Source: Pseudoruegeria sp. SHC-113 (GTDB taxonomy: Bacteria; Pseudomonadota; Alphaproteobacteria; Rhodobacterales; Rhodobacteraceae). Taken from it: DNA of 64,000 nucleotides. The stretch spans positions 1-64,000 of the forward strand of contig NZ_JAHUBR010000001.1 in assembly GCF_025376885.1 (NCBI RefSeq), given 5' to 3'. A program made the position numbers and the translations under genes. Under the pieces are notes generated by a model. The model did not search any database and was not told where the DNA came from. It saw only the letters and a list, made by a program, of their open reading frames with translations. Shown piece after piece: positions 28,167 through 37,820 of the stretch. Each line of letters starts with the position of its first letter. The stretch's first letter is position 1.

Positions 28167-28784
28167 CTATTGCGCGCGGCACAGATCCTTGATCCCGCGC
28201 GCAATCTCGGGCTTCGCGCTCAGCACATCGGCCACCAGCGTGTGGACGGTGGGCATCAGAGCTTCCGGTTCAACAATGCGATCCAGAAGGCCGAAAGAAT
28301 GCGCTTCCTCGGCCTCGATCTTCTGCCCCGCCATCAGGATCAGCTTAGCCCGCGCAGGCCCCACAAGCGCGGCCAGCCGCGCGGGATCGGACGGCTGGGG
28401 CAGGTAGCCGAGCTTCATCACAGGGTAAAACACCTTTGCCCCCGGCACGGCGATGCGCAGATCGCAGGCCAGCGCCATGCCGCAAGCCCCGCCCGCCAGC
28501 GTCCCGTTCAGCGCCGCGATCGACAGCCCCGGCAGGGCAGCAATCGCCGCCGACAGCCGCTCCCATTCCGGCGAGACGGACATTTCGGTGGTTTTGATCT
28601 CCTCCAGATCGGCCCCGGCAGAAAACACCTTGCCGCGCCCGGTGAGCACGAAGGCCTGCGCCTCCTGTGCCGCTTCGGCGATGTCGGCCAGTTCGGTGAG
28701 CATCGCGGATGTGAGCGAATTGGCCTTTTCCGGGCGATTCAGGGTCGCAATCCAGAGACCGCCTGCCTTCTCAAGCTCGATCAC
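28167..28784 (-). CDS. Crotonase-superfamily protein lacking both hydratase glutamates
   Basis: The 205-residue protein has the enoyl-CoA hydratase/isomerase fold, with the CoA-pocket motif FSAGADLEEI and the oxyanion-hole glycine segment TLAGGACGMALACDLRIAV. The two catalytic glutamates of true hydratases are absent: the GGGCE position reads GGACG, and the later QPE position reads YPV. It is also shorter than the usual 255-260 residues, ending near the third helix. It may be an isomerase-like or scaffold protein. It overlaps the upstream SDR gene by four bases (ATGA). Confidence 0.82.
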   Translation of the reverse strand: MIELEKAGGLWIATLNRPEKANSLTSAMLTELADIAEAAQEAQAFVLTGRGKVFSAGADLEEIKTTEMSVSPEWERLSAAIAALPGLSIAALNGTLAGGACGMALACDLRIAVPGAKVFYPVMKLGYLPQPSDPARLAALVGPARAKLILMAGQKIEAEEAHSFGLLDRIVEPEALMPTVHTLVADVLSAKPEIARGIKDLCRAQ

Positions 28785-29536
28785 GCGGTGAGCCCCAGCG
28801 TGGCGCGGATGGTTTCATCCCGCAGGGAGATCTCCTGCCCCAAGTAGGCGTCAGACTCCGGGGTGCACATCCAGAGCAGGCATTTCGCAGGCCAATCCGC
28901 CGGGATATGGACGCTGAAATCCAGCTGGCTCACCGGGTTGAGGCCGCTGGCCTTGATCTGCACCTGCATTTCGGTGGCCACCGTGCCCGGCGAAAGCCCC
29001 ATGATGCGCAGGCCGGCTTCGGCAAGTTCCTTGTGCAGGCAGTCCGTTAGCATCGCCGCGCCAGCCTTGGAGACGCAATAGTGGCTCCAGCCTTCCAGCG
29101 CATTGTGCGCCGCGCCGGAGGAGATAGTGATGATCGTGCCGCTGCCGCGCTCCGCCATTGCGCCCGCCACCGCATGCGCGCCGTTGAAGACGCCCTTCAG
29201 GTTGATGTCGATCACCTCGCCCCAAGCGGCGGGATCGGCATCGGTAAAGCGGGCGATGGGTTCGATCACACCGGCGTTGTTGATCAGGATATCCGGCACT
29301 CCAAACGCCTTCGCCACGTCCGAAATCATGGCTTTCATGCCGGAATAGTCACTGATGTCGAGCGGATAGGCCCGTGCATTCGGTCCGATCTCCTCCGCCA
29401 GCGCCGTGATGGCGGCCTCCGAGCGCGCCACCAGCGCCACCTTGGCCCCTTCGCGGGCAAAAAGCCGCGCGGTCTCGGCCCCGATGCCCCGGCTTGCACC
29501 GGTGATGATTGCGGTTTTTCCGTCGAGCTGGCCCAT
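28781..29536 (-). CDS. Short-chain dehydrogenase/reductase (SDR)
   Basis: A 251-residue classical SDR. The NAD(P) motif TGASRGIG is near residue 12, NNAG is present (LINNAGVIEP), and the catalytic Ser and YxxxK appear as TISSGAAHN and HYCVSK. The start at 29536 follows a GGAGG site; the ATG four codons earlier precedes it. It oxidises or reduces a hydroxy/keto group on an unknown substrate. Coupling with the crotonase gene suggests acyl-CoA or related metabolism. Confidence 0.9.
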   Translation of the reverse strand: MGQLDGKTAIITGASRGIGAETARLFAREGAKVALVARSEAAITALAEEIGPNARAYPLDISDYSGMKAMISDVAKAFGVPDILINNAGVIEPIARFTDADPAAWGEVIDINLKGVFNGAHAVAGAMAERGSGTIITISSGAAHNALEGWSHYCVSKAGAAMLTDCLHKELAEAGLRIMGLSPGTVATEMQVQIKASGLNPVSQLDFSVHIPADWPAKCLLWMCTPESDAYLGQEISLRDETIRATLGLTA

Positions 29537-29668
29537 GGTATCCTCCATTGTCTGACCCCTGTCCTACGTCAGCAGGAATGCGCTTTCCAGCCCGCTATTC
29601 CCCTTGCCAAGCCCGCGCGCCTCGGAAAGACTTCTGACCAAAGCAATTTTTCTGAAAGGGTTTTTGCC

Positions 29669-31183
29669 ATGACACGCCACATGTCTCGCATGATGTTTAC
29701 AAGCGCCGCTGTTGGCGCGATTTCCGTTTTCTCCGCTTCCGCCGCGCTCGCCGATCTGACGGCCGATGACGTCTGGCAGCAATGGCGCGGCTATATGGAA
29801 CGCGCGGGCTATGAAGTGACGACGGGCAGCACCGATGCCAACGGCGGCACGCTGACGGTGCAGGAGCTGATGCTGTCGATGGATGTGGAAGGCATGTCCG
29901 TTGCCCTGACGATGCCCGAAATCACCTTCCGCGAGAACGGCGATGGCACCGTTGATATCGGCTTCCCGGCCAGCTTCCCGCTGAACATGCAGATGGAAGA
30001 GGATGGCGAGGAGGTTGTCATGGCGATGACCTTCACTCACGAAAACCTCGGCATGACGGCCTCCGGCGATCCGGAGAACACCACCTACGACATGGCCGCC
30101 GACGCCTTCGGCTTCTCCCTCGACAGCGTGCAGGCAGAAGGCGAAACCTATGAGGACGTGGCCTCGGCCACGATGCAAGGCGTTGCCGGCCAATACGCGC
30201 TGACCGCAGGCGAGGTGATGGGCTATCTCTCGGACCTGACAGCGGACTCCTTGGGCTACATGGTCGATTTCGAAGAGGCTGACGGCGCGATCAAGCTTGA
30301 CGGCACCCTGACGCAGCTCACCTCCAAATCCAGCGGTGCGATGCCCAGCGAGGGCGACCCCGAGGATATGGCAAGCTTCCTCGCCGCAGGCTTCTCGGCG
30401 GATGCGACCATGGGGTTTGCAAGCTCCACCTATGCGCTTGAGGGCTCCGGCGAAGGCGAGACATTCGCGATGCAGGGCCAGTCCGGCGCGGGCGATGTGG
30501 ATGTGACTTTCTCGGAAAGCGGCATCGGCTATGGCGGCGCGCTGAGAGATCTTTCGGTGGCTGTCTCCGGCTCTGAGATCCCGCTGCCCAGCATTGACGT
30601 TTCGATGGGCGAATACGGCTTCAACCTGCTGATGCCCGTGTCTAAGAGCGACGCGCCCGAGGCCTTTGCCGCCGCGATCCGGCTGGTGGATTTCTCCGTC
30701 TCCGACATGATCTGGGGCCTGTTCGATCCAGCTGGCGTGCTGCCGCGCGATCCGGCGACCGTTGAGCTGGATCTCTCCGGCAAGGCCAATTGGTCTGTCG
30801 ACATCTTCGACCCGGAAGCCGAAGCCGCGATGACGGGCGATCTGCCCGGCGAGCTGCATGAGCTGATACTGAACGCGCTGCAGGTGAAACTGGCCGGCGC
30901 GGATCTGACGGGCACCGGTGCTTTCACCTTCGACAACGCCGACCGCCAAACCTTCCCCGGCATGCCGCGCCCGCAGGGTGAGGTGAACCTGAAGCTCGTG
31001 GGCGGCAATGGCTTGCTCGACAAGCTGGGCCAGATGGGGCTGTTGCCCGAAGAACAGCTGATGGGCGCGCGCATGATGCTCGGCCTCTTCGCCCGCCCCG
31101 GCGATGGCGCGGACACGCTCGTGTCCACCATCGCGGTGGATGAAAATGGCGGGCTCTTCGCCAATGGCCAACAGCTGCGCTAA
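29669..31183 (+). CDS. DUF2125 exported protein
   Basis: The 504-residue protein has a signal peptide (MFTSAAVGAISVFSASAALA region) and a long, acidic, beta-rich body with repeating hydrophobic/Gly/Asp pattern, consistent with the DUF2125 family found in alphaproteobacteria. The layout recalls AsmA-like or other periplasmic beta proteins, but no function is established. The start at 29669 follows an AAAGGG site; an ATG four codons on is an alternative. A strong terminator follows, so it is probably monocistronic. Confidence 0.78.
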   Translation: MTRHMSRMMFTSAAVGAISVFSASAALADLTADDVWQQWRGYMERAGYEVTTGSTDANGGTLTVQELMLSMDVEGMSVALTMPEITFRENGDGTVDIGFPASFPLNMQMEEDGEEVVMAMTFTHENLGMTASGDPENTTYDMAADAFGFSLDSVQAEGETYEDVASATMQGVAGQYALTAGEVMGYLSDLTADSLGYMVDFEEADGAIKLDGTLTQLTSKSSGAMPSEGDPEDMASFLAAGFSADATMGFASSTYALEGSGEGETFAMQGQSGAGDVDVTFSESGIGYGGALRDLSVAVSGSEIPLPSIDVSMGEYGFNLLMPVSKSDAPEAFAAAIRLVDFSVSDMIWGLFDPAGVLPRDPATVELDLSGKANWSVDIFDPEAEAAMTGDLPGELHELILNALQVKLAGADLTGTGAFTFDNADRQTFPGMPRPQGEVNLKLVGGNGLLDKLGQMGLLPEEQLMGARMMLGLFARPGDGADTLVSTIAVDENGGLFANGQQLR

Positions 31184-31212
31184 GCGCATCCGGCTTTTAC
31201 TACGCACGCAGG

Positions 31213-31238
31213 AAGGGGGCCAGCAGGCCCCCTTTTTT
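31213..31238 (+). terminator. Intrinsic terminator after the DUF2125 gene
   Basis: Seven-base arms GGGGGCC (31215-31221) and GGCCCCC (31226-31232) with a four-base loop, followed by six T residues. It lies 30 bases after the stop codon and is a textbook intrinsic terminator. Confidence 0.93.
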
Positions 31239-31318
31239 CGTCCCACGCCCGCAGCGGGGTTGCGGCAGCGCATGGGGAAAGCTACCTCCGATACAGACCC
31301 AGAGCAGACAGGACTCCC

Positions 31319-32665
31319 ATGACAGATCGCCTCGCCGCCCTTACCGATCAGCTCCTGAGCGCCGCCAAGGCTGCCGGGGCCGATGCCGCCGATGCCATCG
31401 CCGTGGACGGCACCTCTGTCTCCATCGAGGTGCTGAAAGGCGCTCTGGAACACGCCGAGCGCGCCGAGGGTGTGGATCTGGGGCTGCGGGTGATGATCGG
31501 CCAGCGGCAGGCCTGCGTGTCGGCGTCTGACATCAGCGCCGCGACGATTGCCACGATGGCCGAACGCGCCGTGGCCATGGCCCGCGAAGCGCCCGAAGAT
31601 CCCTACATCGGGCAGGCCCAGCCCGGCGCTTTTGCCACGGATTGGGACGTGGCTGCGTTGGAAATGGCCGATACCGCCGCGGAGCCTTCCGCCGAGGCGA
31701 TGCAGGCCATGGCGCTGGAGGCCGAGGCCGCCGCGCTTTCGGTCAAGGGCGTGGATCAGGTGCAGGGCGCAGGCACCACCTACAGCCGCCGCGCGATGCA
31801 TCTGGCCACATCGGTGGGCTTCGCGGGCGGCTATGCGCGGACCGGCACCTCGGTGTCTTGCGTGGCGATCTCGGGCACCGGCGCGGGCATGGAACGAGAC
31901 TATGACGGCGATTCCCGCACCTTCGCCGCCGATCTGCGCGCGCCGTCCGACATCGGCCGCACCGCAGGCGAACGCGCTGTGGAGCGCTCCGGCGCACGCA
32001 AACCGCCGACGGGGGCATACCCGGTGCTTTATGATGAGCGCATATCCGGCGGGCTGATCGGCCATATGCTCGGCGCGATCAACGGTGCCGCCATCGTGCG
32101 CGGCTCTTCCTGGCTGCGTGACGCTTTGGGGGAGCGGATCCTGCCTTCCTGGATCACCGTGGAAGAACTGCCGCACCGCGCCCGGATTTCCGGCTCCCGC
32201 CCCTTTGACGGCGAAGGGCTTGCAACGCAGGCCCGAAAGATCGTGGATCAGGGGGTACTGACAGGCTGGACGCTGGATCTGGCCACCGCTCGGCAGCTCG
32301 GTATGGAGAGCACCGCCAACGCCGCGCGCGGCACCTCTTCACCGCCTTCGCCCAGCGTCTCCAACGTCTCGATGACGCAAGGCAGCAAGAGCCGCGCGGA
32401 ATTGCTCTCCGAAATGGGCACGGGCCTGCTGATCACCTCGATGATCGGCACCTCGATCAACCCGACGACGGGCGATTATTCGCGCGGGGCCTCGGGCTTC
32501 TGGGTCGAGAACGGCGAGATCACCTATCCGGTGAACGAATGCACCGTGGCCGGGAACCTGCGCGAGATGCTTCTGGCCCTGACCCCGGCCAATGACGCGC
32601 GCACGCATCTTTCCCGCGTGGTGCCCTCGCTGCTGGTTGAAGGGCTGACGCTTGCCGGGGCCTGA
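31319..32665 (+). CDS. pmbA: PmbA/TldE-family protease subunit
   Basis: The 448-residue protein is the TldE (PmbA) half of the TldD/TldE metalloprotease, known for maturing modified peptides and degrading the CcdA antitoxin in E. coli. It has the family segments GAYPVLYDERISGGLIGHML (split) and ASGFWVENGEITYPVNECT near the C-terminus. As expected for TldE, it lacks the HExxxH zinc motif found in TldD. No tldD is adjacent. It overlaps the next gene by 14 bases. Confidence 0.9.
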   Translation: MTDRLAALTDQLLSAAKAAGADAADAIAVDGTSVSIEVLKGALEHAERAEGVDLGLRVMIGQRQACVSASDISAATIATMAERAVAMAREAPEDPYIGQAQPGAFATDWDVAALEMADTAAEPSAEAMQAMALEAEAAALSVKGVDQVQGAGTTYSRRAMHLATSVGFAGGYARTGTSVSCVAISGTGAGMERDYDGDSRTFAADLRAPSDIGRTAGERAVERSGARKPPTGAYPVLYDERISGGLIGHMLGAINGAAIVRGSSWLRDALGERILPSWITVEELPHRARISGSRPFDGEGLATQARKIVDQGVLTGWTLDLATARQLGMESTANAARGTSSPPSPSVSNVSMTQGSKSRAELLSEMGTGLLITSMIGTSINPTTGDYSRGASGFWVENGEITYPVNECTVAGNLREMLLALTPANDARTHLSRVVPSLLVEGLTLAGA

Positions 32666-33455
32666 TCCGCAAAGCGATCTGGCCCTGCTGACGGAGGCTG
32701 CGCTTGCCGCCGGGAAGATCGCCGCGCGCTACTGGAAGAACGCCCCCCGCACGTGGGACAAGGCGCTGGACGCCGGCCCGGTGACGGAAGCTGACCTCGC
32801 CATCGACGCCATGCTGCACGACCGCCTGCGCGCCGCGCGGCCCGATTACGGCTGGCTTTCCGAAGAATCCGAGGACGACACCGCGCGGCTCTCCTGCGCA
32901 CGGCTTTTCGTGGTCGATCCGATCGACGGCACCCGCGCGTTCATCAACGGCTCGCCCACCTTCTCCCATTCGCTTGCGGTGGTGGAAAACGGCTCTGTTA
33001 CGGCCGGAGTCGTCTATCTGCCGATGCTGGACCGGCTCTTTGCCGCTTCCGCGGATGGCCCCGCCACGCTGAACGGCGAGGTGATCACGGCCAGCCGCGC
33101 CAAGGCCGTAGAAGGCGCGACGCTGCTTGCCGCGAAGCCCAATCTAGAACCGCAATTCTGGAAGAGGCGCCCGCCTGCCTTTGAGCGCCACATCCGCTCC
33201 TCGCTGGCCTACCGGCTCTCGCTGATCGGGCAGGGGCGGTTTGATGCGATGATCACTTTCCGCCCCACGTGGGAGTGGGACGTGGCCGCCGGCAGCCTGA
33301 TCGCCGCCCGCGCCGGGGCTACGGTAACAGACGCCAAGGGCAACCCGCCACGCTTCAACACGGCCCAAGCGCAACTTCCGGGCATGATCGCCGCCGCCCC
33401 CGCCCTGCATGCGATGATCCTGGCGCAGGCGGAACCATTTGCCACGCCCGGCTGA
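32652..33455 (+). CDS. Inositol-monophosphatase-family phosphatase
   Basis: The 267-residue protein has the magnesium-binding motifs of the IMPase/CysQ family: EESEDD, VVDPIDGTRAFINGSPTF, and WEWDVAAGSLIA near the C-terminus. Members remove phosphate from inositol phosphate, PAP or fructose bisphosphate; this one cannot be assigned with certainty. It begins with a TTG inside the end of pmbA (14-base overlap). It is distinct from the cysQ-like gene at 61395, being about equal in length but only distantly similar. Confidence 0.85.
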   Translation: MPGPDPQSDLALLTEAALAAGKIAARYWKNAPRTWDKALDAGPVTEADLAIDAMLHDRLRAARPDYGWLSEESEDDTARLSCARLFVVDPIDGTRAFINGSPTFSHSLAVVENGSVTAGVVYLPMLDRLFAASADGPATLNGEVITASRAKAVEGATLLAAKPNLEPQFWKRRPPAFERHIRSSLAYRLSLIGQGRFDAMITFRPTWEWDVAAGSLIAARAGATVTDAKGNPPRFNTAQAQLPGMIAAAPALHAMILAQAEPFATPG

Positions 33456-33534
33456 GCGCCTTTCCCTTCACGCCCTTGGCCGCTTCCTCTATGGTCGCGC
33501 CGATCCTACCCCACCTGTTTTCGCGGAGAATTCC

Positions 33535-33780
33535 ATGACCCAACGCCTGCATCTCGTCTTTGGTGGCGAGCTGGTCGATCCGTCCAAGAACGTGTTCAAG
33601 GACGTGAACGACATCCACATCGTCGGGATGTTCCCCAATTATGACGCCGCCTATAACGCCTGGAAAGCCGAAGCCCAGCGCACGGTGGACAACGCCCACA
33701 TGCGCTACTTCATCGCCCATATCCACCGCCTGCGCGACGAGGAACTTGCCGCTTCGGCCACCGAAGAACTCGGCAACTGA
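33535..33780 (+). CDS. DUF4170 protein
   Basis: An 81-residue cytosolic protein of the alphaproteobacterial family DUF4170, with the segment LVFGGELVDPSKNVF and the helix AYNAWKAEAQRTVDNAHMRY (split). The start at 33535 follows a GCGGAGAA ribosome site. The function is unknown. It lies 9 bases before a Kdo-transferase-like gene and then lpxK, so it may be tied to lipid A biosynthesis. Confidence 0.85.
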   Translation: MTQRLHLVFGGELVDPSKNVFKDVNDIHIVGMFPNYDAAYNAWKAEAQRTVDNAHMRYFIAHIHRLRDEELAASATEELGN

Positions 33781-33789
33781 TCCACGCCC

Positions 33790-35049
33790 GTGGCGCTGCG
33801 CTTCCTGAAATCCCTGCGGGCCCGCCTTTCGGGGCCGGAACCGGCCACGGCAACGCCCCCGTCCAGCCGGCCCCTCGTGGCGCAGCCACCCGCGCCGGGT
33901 GCGGAGCGCTGCGTCTGGTTTCATGCGGCGGGCGAGGCCGAGGCTATTTCGGGGCTGGAGCTGCTTCGGCGGCTGCGCGAGGAAGACGACAGCATCCGCT
34001 GCGTGCTGACAACGGAAGCGCCGCTGCCCGAGGGGCTGCGCTGTTGCAGTGTCTATTCCACGGTTGAGCATGGGCCCTTGCCGACGGATGGCGTGAAGGA
34101 TGCGCAAGTGTGGCTTGAAGAGAAAAAGCCCCAGATCCTCATCTGGACGGGCCCCTTCACCCGCGCGGGCCTGCTGCAAAAAGCGCAGCAGGTGGGCGTG
34201 CGGCTGATCTTCGCGGAGTCGGCTGACTCCACGCCCAATGGCCGCCGCCGAAAGGACTGGCGCAGCACGGCCACGCGGGCACAATTGCGCCGGTTTAGTC
34301 TCATTTACTGCGCGTCGCAGGAAACCGCGCACAGCTACGAGCAGTTGGGCGCGTCCAAGCTTGCCCTGCACGTGAGCGGCGCGCTGGAAGAGGGCTCGAT
34401 CCACCTTCCGGGCGACGATCTACAGTACCGGGTGCTGAGCAGCGCGCTCGCGGCCCGGCCGATTTGGCTGGCGGGGCGGACAACCGCTTCGGAAGAGGCG
34501 CTTCTGTCGGACGTGCACCGGCGGATCACGCGAATGTCGCACCGGCTGCTGCTGATCGTGGCCCCGGACACCGCTGACCGCATGGCCGAGGCCGCTGCCT
34601 TCTTCACCGAGGCCGGGTGGCGCGTGGTGCTGCATGAACCGGGGCACACGCCCGCCGAGGACACGCAGGTGCTGATCGGCGCGCCGGAAGATCTGGGCCT
34701 GTGGTACAGGCTCTCGCCCGTCACCTTCATGGGCGGCACCCTGAGCGGCACCGGCGGGGCGCATCCTTTCGCGCCTGCCACGCTGGGCTCCGCGATCCTC
34801 TACGGCAACCAGTCCGACCCGTTTCAGGCAAGTTATGCCCGCCTCGTGCGCGGCGGCGCGGCGCGGCTCGTGCTCAATGCCGACGGGCTCGAAGTAAACC
34901 TGCGCGATCTGCAGGCGGCGGACAAGGTCGCCCAGATGGCCAATGCCGCCTGGGAGATTTGCTCGCGCGGGGCCGAGGTGACGGACAGGATCGTGGCCGA
35001 TGTGCTGGACCTGCTGGACGGCGTGGAGGTGCAGCATGCGCGCGCCTGA
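33790..35049 (+). CDS. Divergent Kdo-transferase-like protein (WaaA/KdtA family, GT30)
   Basis: The 419-residue protein resembles 3-deoxy-D-manno-octulosonate transferase, which adds Kdo to lipid A. Matching parts are [17 protein letters not shown], where the family's catalytic Glu follows a Gly, and the C-terminal [21 protein letters not shown]. Two usual histidine motifs are changed: THPGEE reads RTTASEE and PRHPER reads APDTADR. It may be a paralog with altered function. It begins with GTG, with no clear ribosome site, and overlaps lpxK by 14 bases. Confidence 0.72.
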   Translation: MALRFLKSLRARLSGPEPATATPPSSRPLVAQPPAPGAERCVWFHAAGEAEAISGLELLRRLREEDDSIRCVLTTEAPLPEGLRCCSVYSTVEHGPLPTDGVKDAQVWLEEKKPQILIWTGPFTRAGLLQKAQQVGVRLIFAESADSTPNGRRRKDWRSTATRAQLRRFSLIYCASQETAHSYEQLGASKLALHVSGALEEGSIHLPGDDLQYRVLSSALAARPIWLAGRTTASEEALLSDVHRRITRMSHRLLLIVAPDTADRMAEAAAFFTEAGWRVVLHEPGHTPAEDTQVLIGAPEDLGLWYRLSPVTFMGGTLSGTGGAHPFAPATLGSAILYGNQSDPFQASYARLVRGGAARLVLNADGLEVNLRDLQAADKVAQMANAAWEICSRGAEVTDRIVADVLDLLDGVEVQHARA

Positions 35050-36025
35050 CTTCTGGTTCACCCCCCCTGAGGCTCCGGGCTGGAAATCCCGCCTGCTGTC
35101 CCCGTTATCAAGGCTCTATTCCCGCGCAACAGCGCGCCGCGTGGCGGGTGAAGCGGAGGGCTACAAGGCCTCAGTGCCCGTGGTTTGCATCGGCAATCTC
35201 AACGCCGGCGGCACCGGGAAAACCCCCACCGCCATGGCGCTCCTGATGCGGCTTTCGGCGGCGGGCAAAGCACCGCACATCGTCTCGCGCGGCTATGGTG
35301 GCCGAATCGCCGGGCCGATTCACGTGGACCCGCTCACCCACACGGCGGAGGATGTGGGTGACGAGCCCCTGCTGCTCGCCGCCTTCGCCCCCACGTGGGT
35401 CGCCAAGGATCGTGCTGCGGGGGTGAAAGCCGCAGAGGCTGCCGGAGCCGGGATCATCCTGCTCGACGACGGGTTTCAAAACCCGGCTGTGCAAAAGGAT
35501 CTGTCGATCGTCGTGGTGGATGCCGTGAAGGGCTTCGGCAACGGGCGCGTCATCCCGGCGGGGCCGTTGCGCGAACCGGTGCAGGCGGGCCTCGCCCGCG
35601 CCGATCTGCTGCTCTCGATCGGCTCAGACTCAGGCCAAACCAGCTTTCAGGAGGCATGGGGCACGGCGATCCCCCTGCCTCACCTTCAGGGCAAGCTTGA
35701 GCCCTTGCAGATGGGTATGAGCTTTGAGGGCTTGCGCGTGCTGGCCTTTGCGGGCATCGGCCACCCTGAGAAGTTTTTCGCCACGTTGCGCGGCCTCGGG
35801 GCCGAGATCCTGCGCGGTGAAGCGCTGGAAGATCATCAGCCGCTGTCCGAAGCCTTGATGAAACGTCTGGAGCTGGAGGCAAAGGCACTTGGGGCGCAGC
35901 TTGTGACAACCGAGAAAGACGCGGTGCGCCTGCCCGATAGTTTCCGCCCCAAGGTGCTCACCGTACCGGTGCGGCTGGAACTGGCAGACTGGGGCCCGCT
36001 CGACGCGGCCCTCGCCCAGCTTTAA
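35036..36025 (+). CDS. lpxK: Tetraacyldisaccharide 4'-kinase (LpxK)
   Basis: LpxK phosphorylates the 4' position of the lipid A precursor at the inner membrane. The 329-residue protein has the P-loop [15 protein letters not shown] near residue 50, the family DDGFQNP motif and [14 protein letters not shown]. The start at 35036 follows GGAGGTGC; the longer frame runs through the upstream gene. It ends four bases into the converging CoA-transferase gene. Its position after the Kdo-transferase-like gene supports a lipid A operon. Confidence 0.95.
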   Translation: MRAPDFWFTPPEAPGWKSRLLSPLSRLYSRATARRVAGEAEGYKASVPVVCIGNLNAGGTGKTPTAMALLMRLSAAGKAPHIVSRGYGGRIAGPIHVDPLTHTAEDVGDEPLLLAAFAPTWVAKDRAAGVKAAEAAGAGIILLDDGFQNPAVQKDLSIVVVDAVKGFGNGRVIPAGPLREPVQAGLARADLLLSIGSDSGQTSFQEAWGTAIPLPHLQGKLEPLQMGMSFEGLRVLAFAGIGHPEKFFATLRGLGAEILRGEALEDHQPLSEALMKRLELEAKALGAQLVTTEKDAVRLPDSFRPKVLTVPVRLELADWGPLDAALAQL

Positions 36026-37143
36026 ACCGGCTCGTCTTCGCCCAGTTTCGGTGCCGGGCGGTGCAAGGAAAGCGTGGCATCCGAGAAGCGGATCGGCGTG
36101 CGGACTGAGGGCACCCCGTCCAGATCCACCCGCATGTCGCGATGCTGCACCTGCGGATCGGCAAAGACTTCGGCCATGTCGTTGATCGGTCCGGCCGGCA
36201 CGCCCTGCGACTCGCAGGCGGCCAGAAGATCGGCCTTCAGCCAGCCCGCCATCCGCCCCTGCAGCGCCTCGGTGAGCGCCGCGCGATGGGTGACTCGGGC
36301 CGGGTTAGATGCGAATCTTGGGTCCTCCGCCAGCTCCGCACAGCCCAGCAGAGCGCAGAGCCTTGCGAACTGGCCATCATTGCCAACGGCGATGATCAGG
36401 AAGCCATCGGCGCAATCAAACACCTGATAGGGCGCGAGATTGGGATGGGCATTGCCCATGCGATTGGGCGCTTGCCCGGTGGCGAGGTAGTTCATCGCCT
36501 GGTTGGCGGTGATCGCCGTCGCCACATCGAGCAATGCCATGTCGATCTGCTGGCCCTCGCCCGTCACGCTGCGCTGGTGCAAGGCGGCCAAGATGCCGGT
36601 GACGGCATAGATCCCGGTAAACACATCCGTCACCGCCACGCCCACCTTCTGCGGCTGGCCCGAGGGCTCGCCGGTGATGGACATCAGCCCGCTCATGCCC
36701 TGAATGATGTAATCGTAGCCGGCGCGATGAGCGTAGGGGCCATTCTGCCCGAAGCCGGTGATCGAACAGTAGATCAAGCGCGGATTCAGCGCTTTCAGGC
36801 TCGCGTAATCCAGCCCGTATTTCGCCAGCCCGCCAACCTTGAAATTCTCGATCAGGATGTCGGCGTCCACCACCATCTCCCGCACGCGGGCCCGCCCTTC
36901 CGGTGTGCGGAAATCCACCACGACGGAGGCCTTGCCCCGGTTGCAGCCGTGGAAATAGGCCGCCGATGTATCGCCTTCGCGCTCGATGAAAGGGGGGCCC
37001 CATTGGCGGGTATCGTCGCCTGCCGGGCTCTCCACTTTGATCACCTCGGCACCCAGATCGGCCAGCGTCTGACCGGCCCAGGGGCCGGCCAGAATACGGG
37101 CAAGCTCAATGACCTTCAGCCCCGCGAGGGGTGCTGCGCTCAT
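36022..37143 (-). CDS. CaiB/BaiF family (class III) CoA-transferase
   Basis: The 373-residue protein is a class III CoA-transferase. The N-terminal signature [23 protein letters not shown] is present in part ([13 protein letters not shown]), and the likely acyl-binding aspartate lies in [14 protein letters not shown]. These enzymes move CoA between carboxylic acids without a covalent ping-pong glutamate. The substrate is unknown. It overlaps the stop of the DsbA-like gene by four bases and forms the end of a dciA-dsbA-CoA-transferase run. Confidence 0.88.
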   Translation of the reverse strand: MSAAPLAGLKVIELARILAGPWAGQTLADLGAEVIKVESPAGDDTRQWGPPFIEREGDTSAAYFHGCNRGKASVVVDFRTPEGRARVREMVVDADILIENFKVGGLAKYGLDYASLKALNPRLIYCSITGFGQNGPYAHRAGYDYIIQGMSGLMSITGEPSGQPQKVGVAVTDVFTGIYAVTGILAALHQRSVTGEGQQIDMALLDVATAITANQAMNYLATGQAPNRMGNAHPNLAPYQVFDCADGFLIIAVGNDGQFARLCALLGCAELAEDPRFASNPARVTHRAALTEALQGRMAGWLKADLLAACESQGVPAGPINDMAEVFADPQVQHRDMRVDLDGVPSVRTPIRFSDATLSLHRPAPKLGEDEPV

Positions 37144-37808
37144 TCGCCGAGCTTGGAATCAAGCAGGGCCGAGAAATCGGCGTAGTTCATGTTCGATTGC
37201 TTCTCGCCGTCCACGATGAAGGAGGGCGTGGAGCTGATGTCATCGGCCTTGGCGTTTTCCTCGAACCACGCCACCAGCGCCTGCGCTTTGCCGGCGTCCT
37301 GCATGCAGGCATCGAGCGCTTCGCCGTCGATTCCTGCCGTCAGGCCGATCTTGCGCAGGTTCTGCGCGATGGTTGCCGGATCGCCGGAGGCTGTCCACTC
37401 CTTCTGGCCTTCGTAGATCAGATCGGTGATCCCGAAGAAGCGCATCTCGCCGCCGCAACGGGCGACCATGGAGGCCCAGAGGCCGAAGCGATCAAAGTAG
37501 ACTTCGCGGTAGACGAATTTCACTTTGCCGGTGTCGATATAGTTCTTCTTCAGCTCCGGCAGCACCGCCTTGTGGAAGTTGGCGCAGTGGGGGCAGGTGT
37601 AGGAGGCGTATTCGATCACGGTCACGGGCGCATCTTCCGCCCCCATTACCATCTCGACGATCTCCACGTTTTCCGCGGCCGATTGCGCCGTTGCGGCCCC
37701 GAAGGGCGCGGTGAAGGCGGTCGTCGTCTGGCTCGGCGTGGTGGCATACCATGCGGCACCGGCGATCAGGGCGGCGGCCAGGGCGGCCAGGGTCAGCTTG
37801 CGTTGCAT
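37140..37808 (-). CDS. DsbA-family thioredoxin-fold exported protein
   Basis: The protein (222 residues from the ATG at 37808, or 224 from 37814) has an N-terminal hydrophobic signal or anchor over residues 5-22 and a DsbA-like domain with the active-site motif Cys72-Pro-His-Cys75 in YTCPHCANFHK, plus the cis-Pro loop STPSFIVDG. It should form or rearrange disulfides in the periplasm. An AGAGG site is better spaced for the 37808 start. It lies 12 bases after dciA and overlaps the CoA-transferase gene. Confidence 0.88.
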   Translation of the reverse strand: MQRKLTLAALAAALIAGAAWYATTPSQTTTAFTAPFGAATAQSAAENVEIVEMVMGAEDAPVTVIEYASYTCPHCANFHKAVLPELKKNYIDTGKVKFVYREVYFDRFGLWASMVARCGGEMRFFGITDLIYEGQKEWTASGDPATIAQNLRKIGLTAGIDGEALDACMQDAGKAQALVAWFEENAKADDISSTPSFIVDGEKQSNMNYADFSALLDSKLGE

Positions 37809-37820
37809 TTTCATGCCTCT

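Noticed and set aside
29564-32176. 870-codon open frame on the minus strand
   Set aside because: It runs antisense to the DUF2125 gene and pmbA and across a strong terminator, and its translation shows no recognisable domain.
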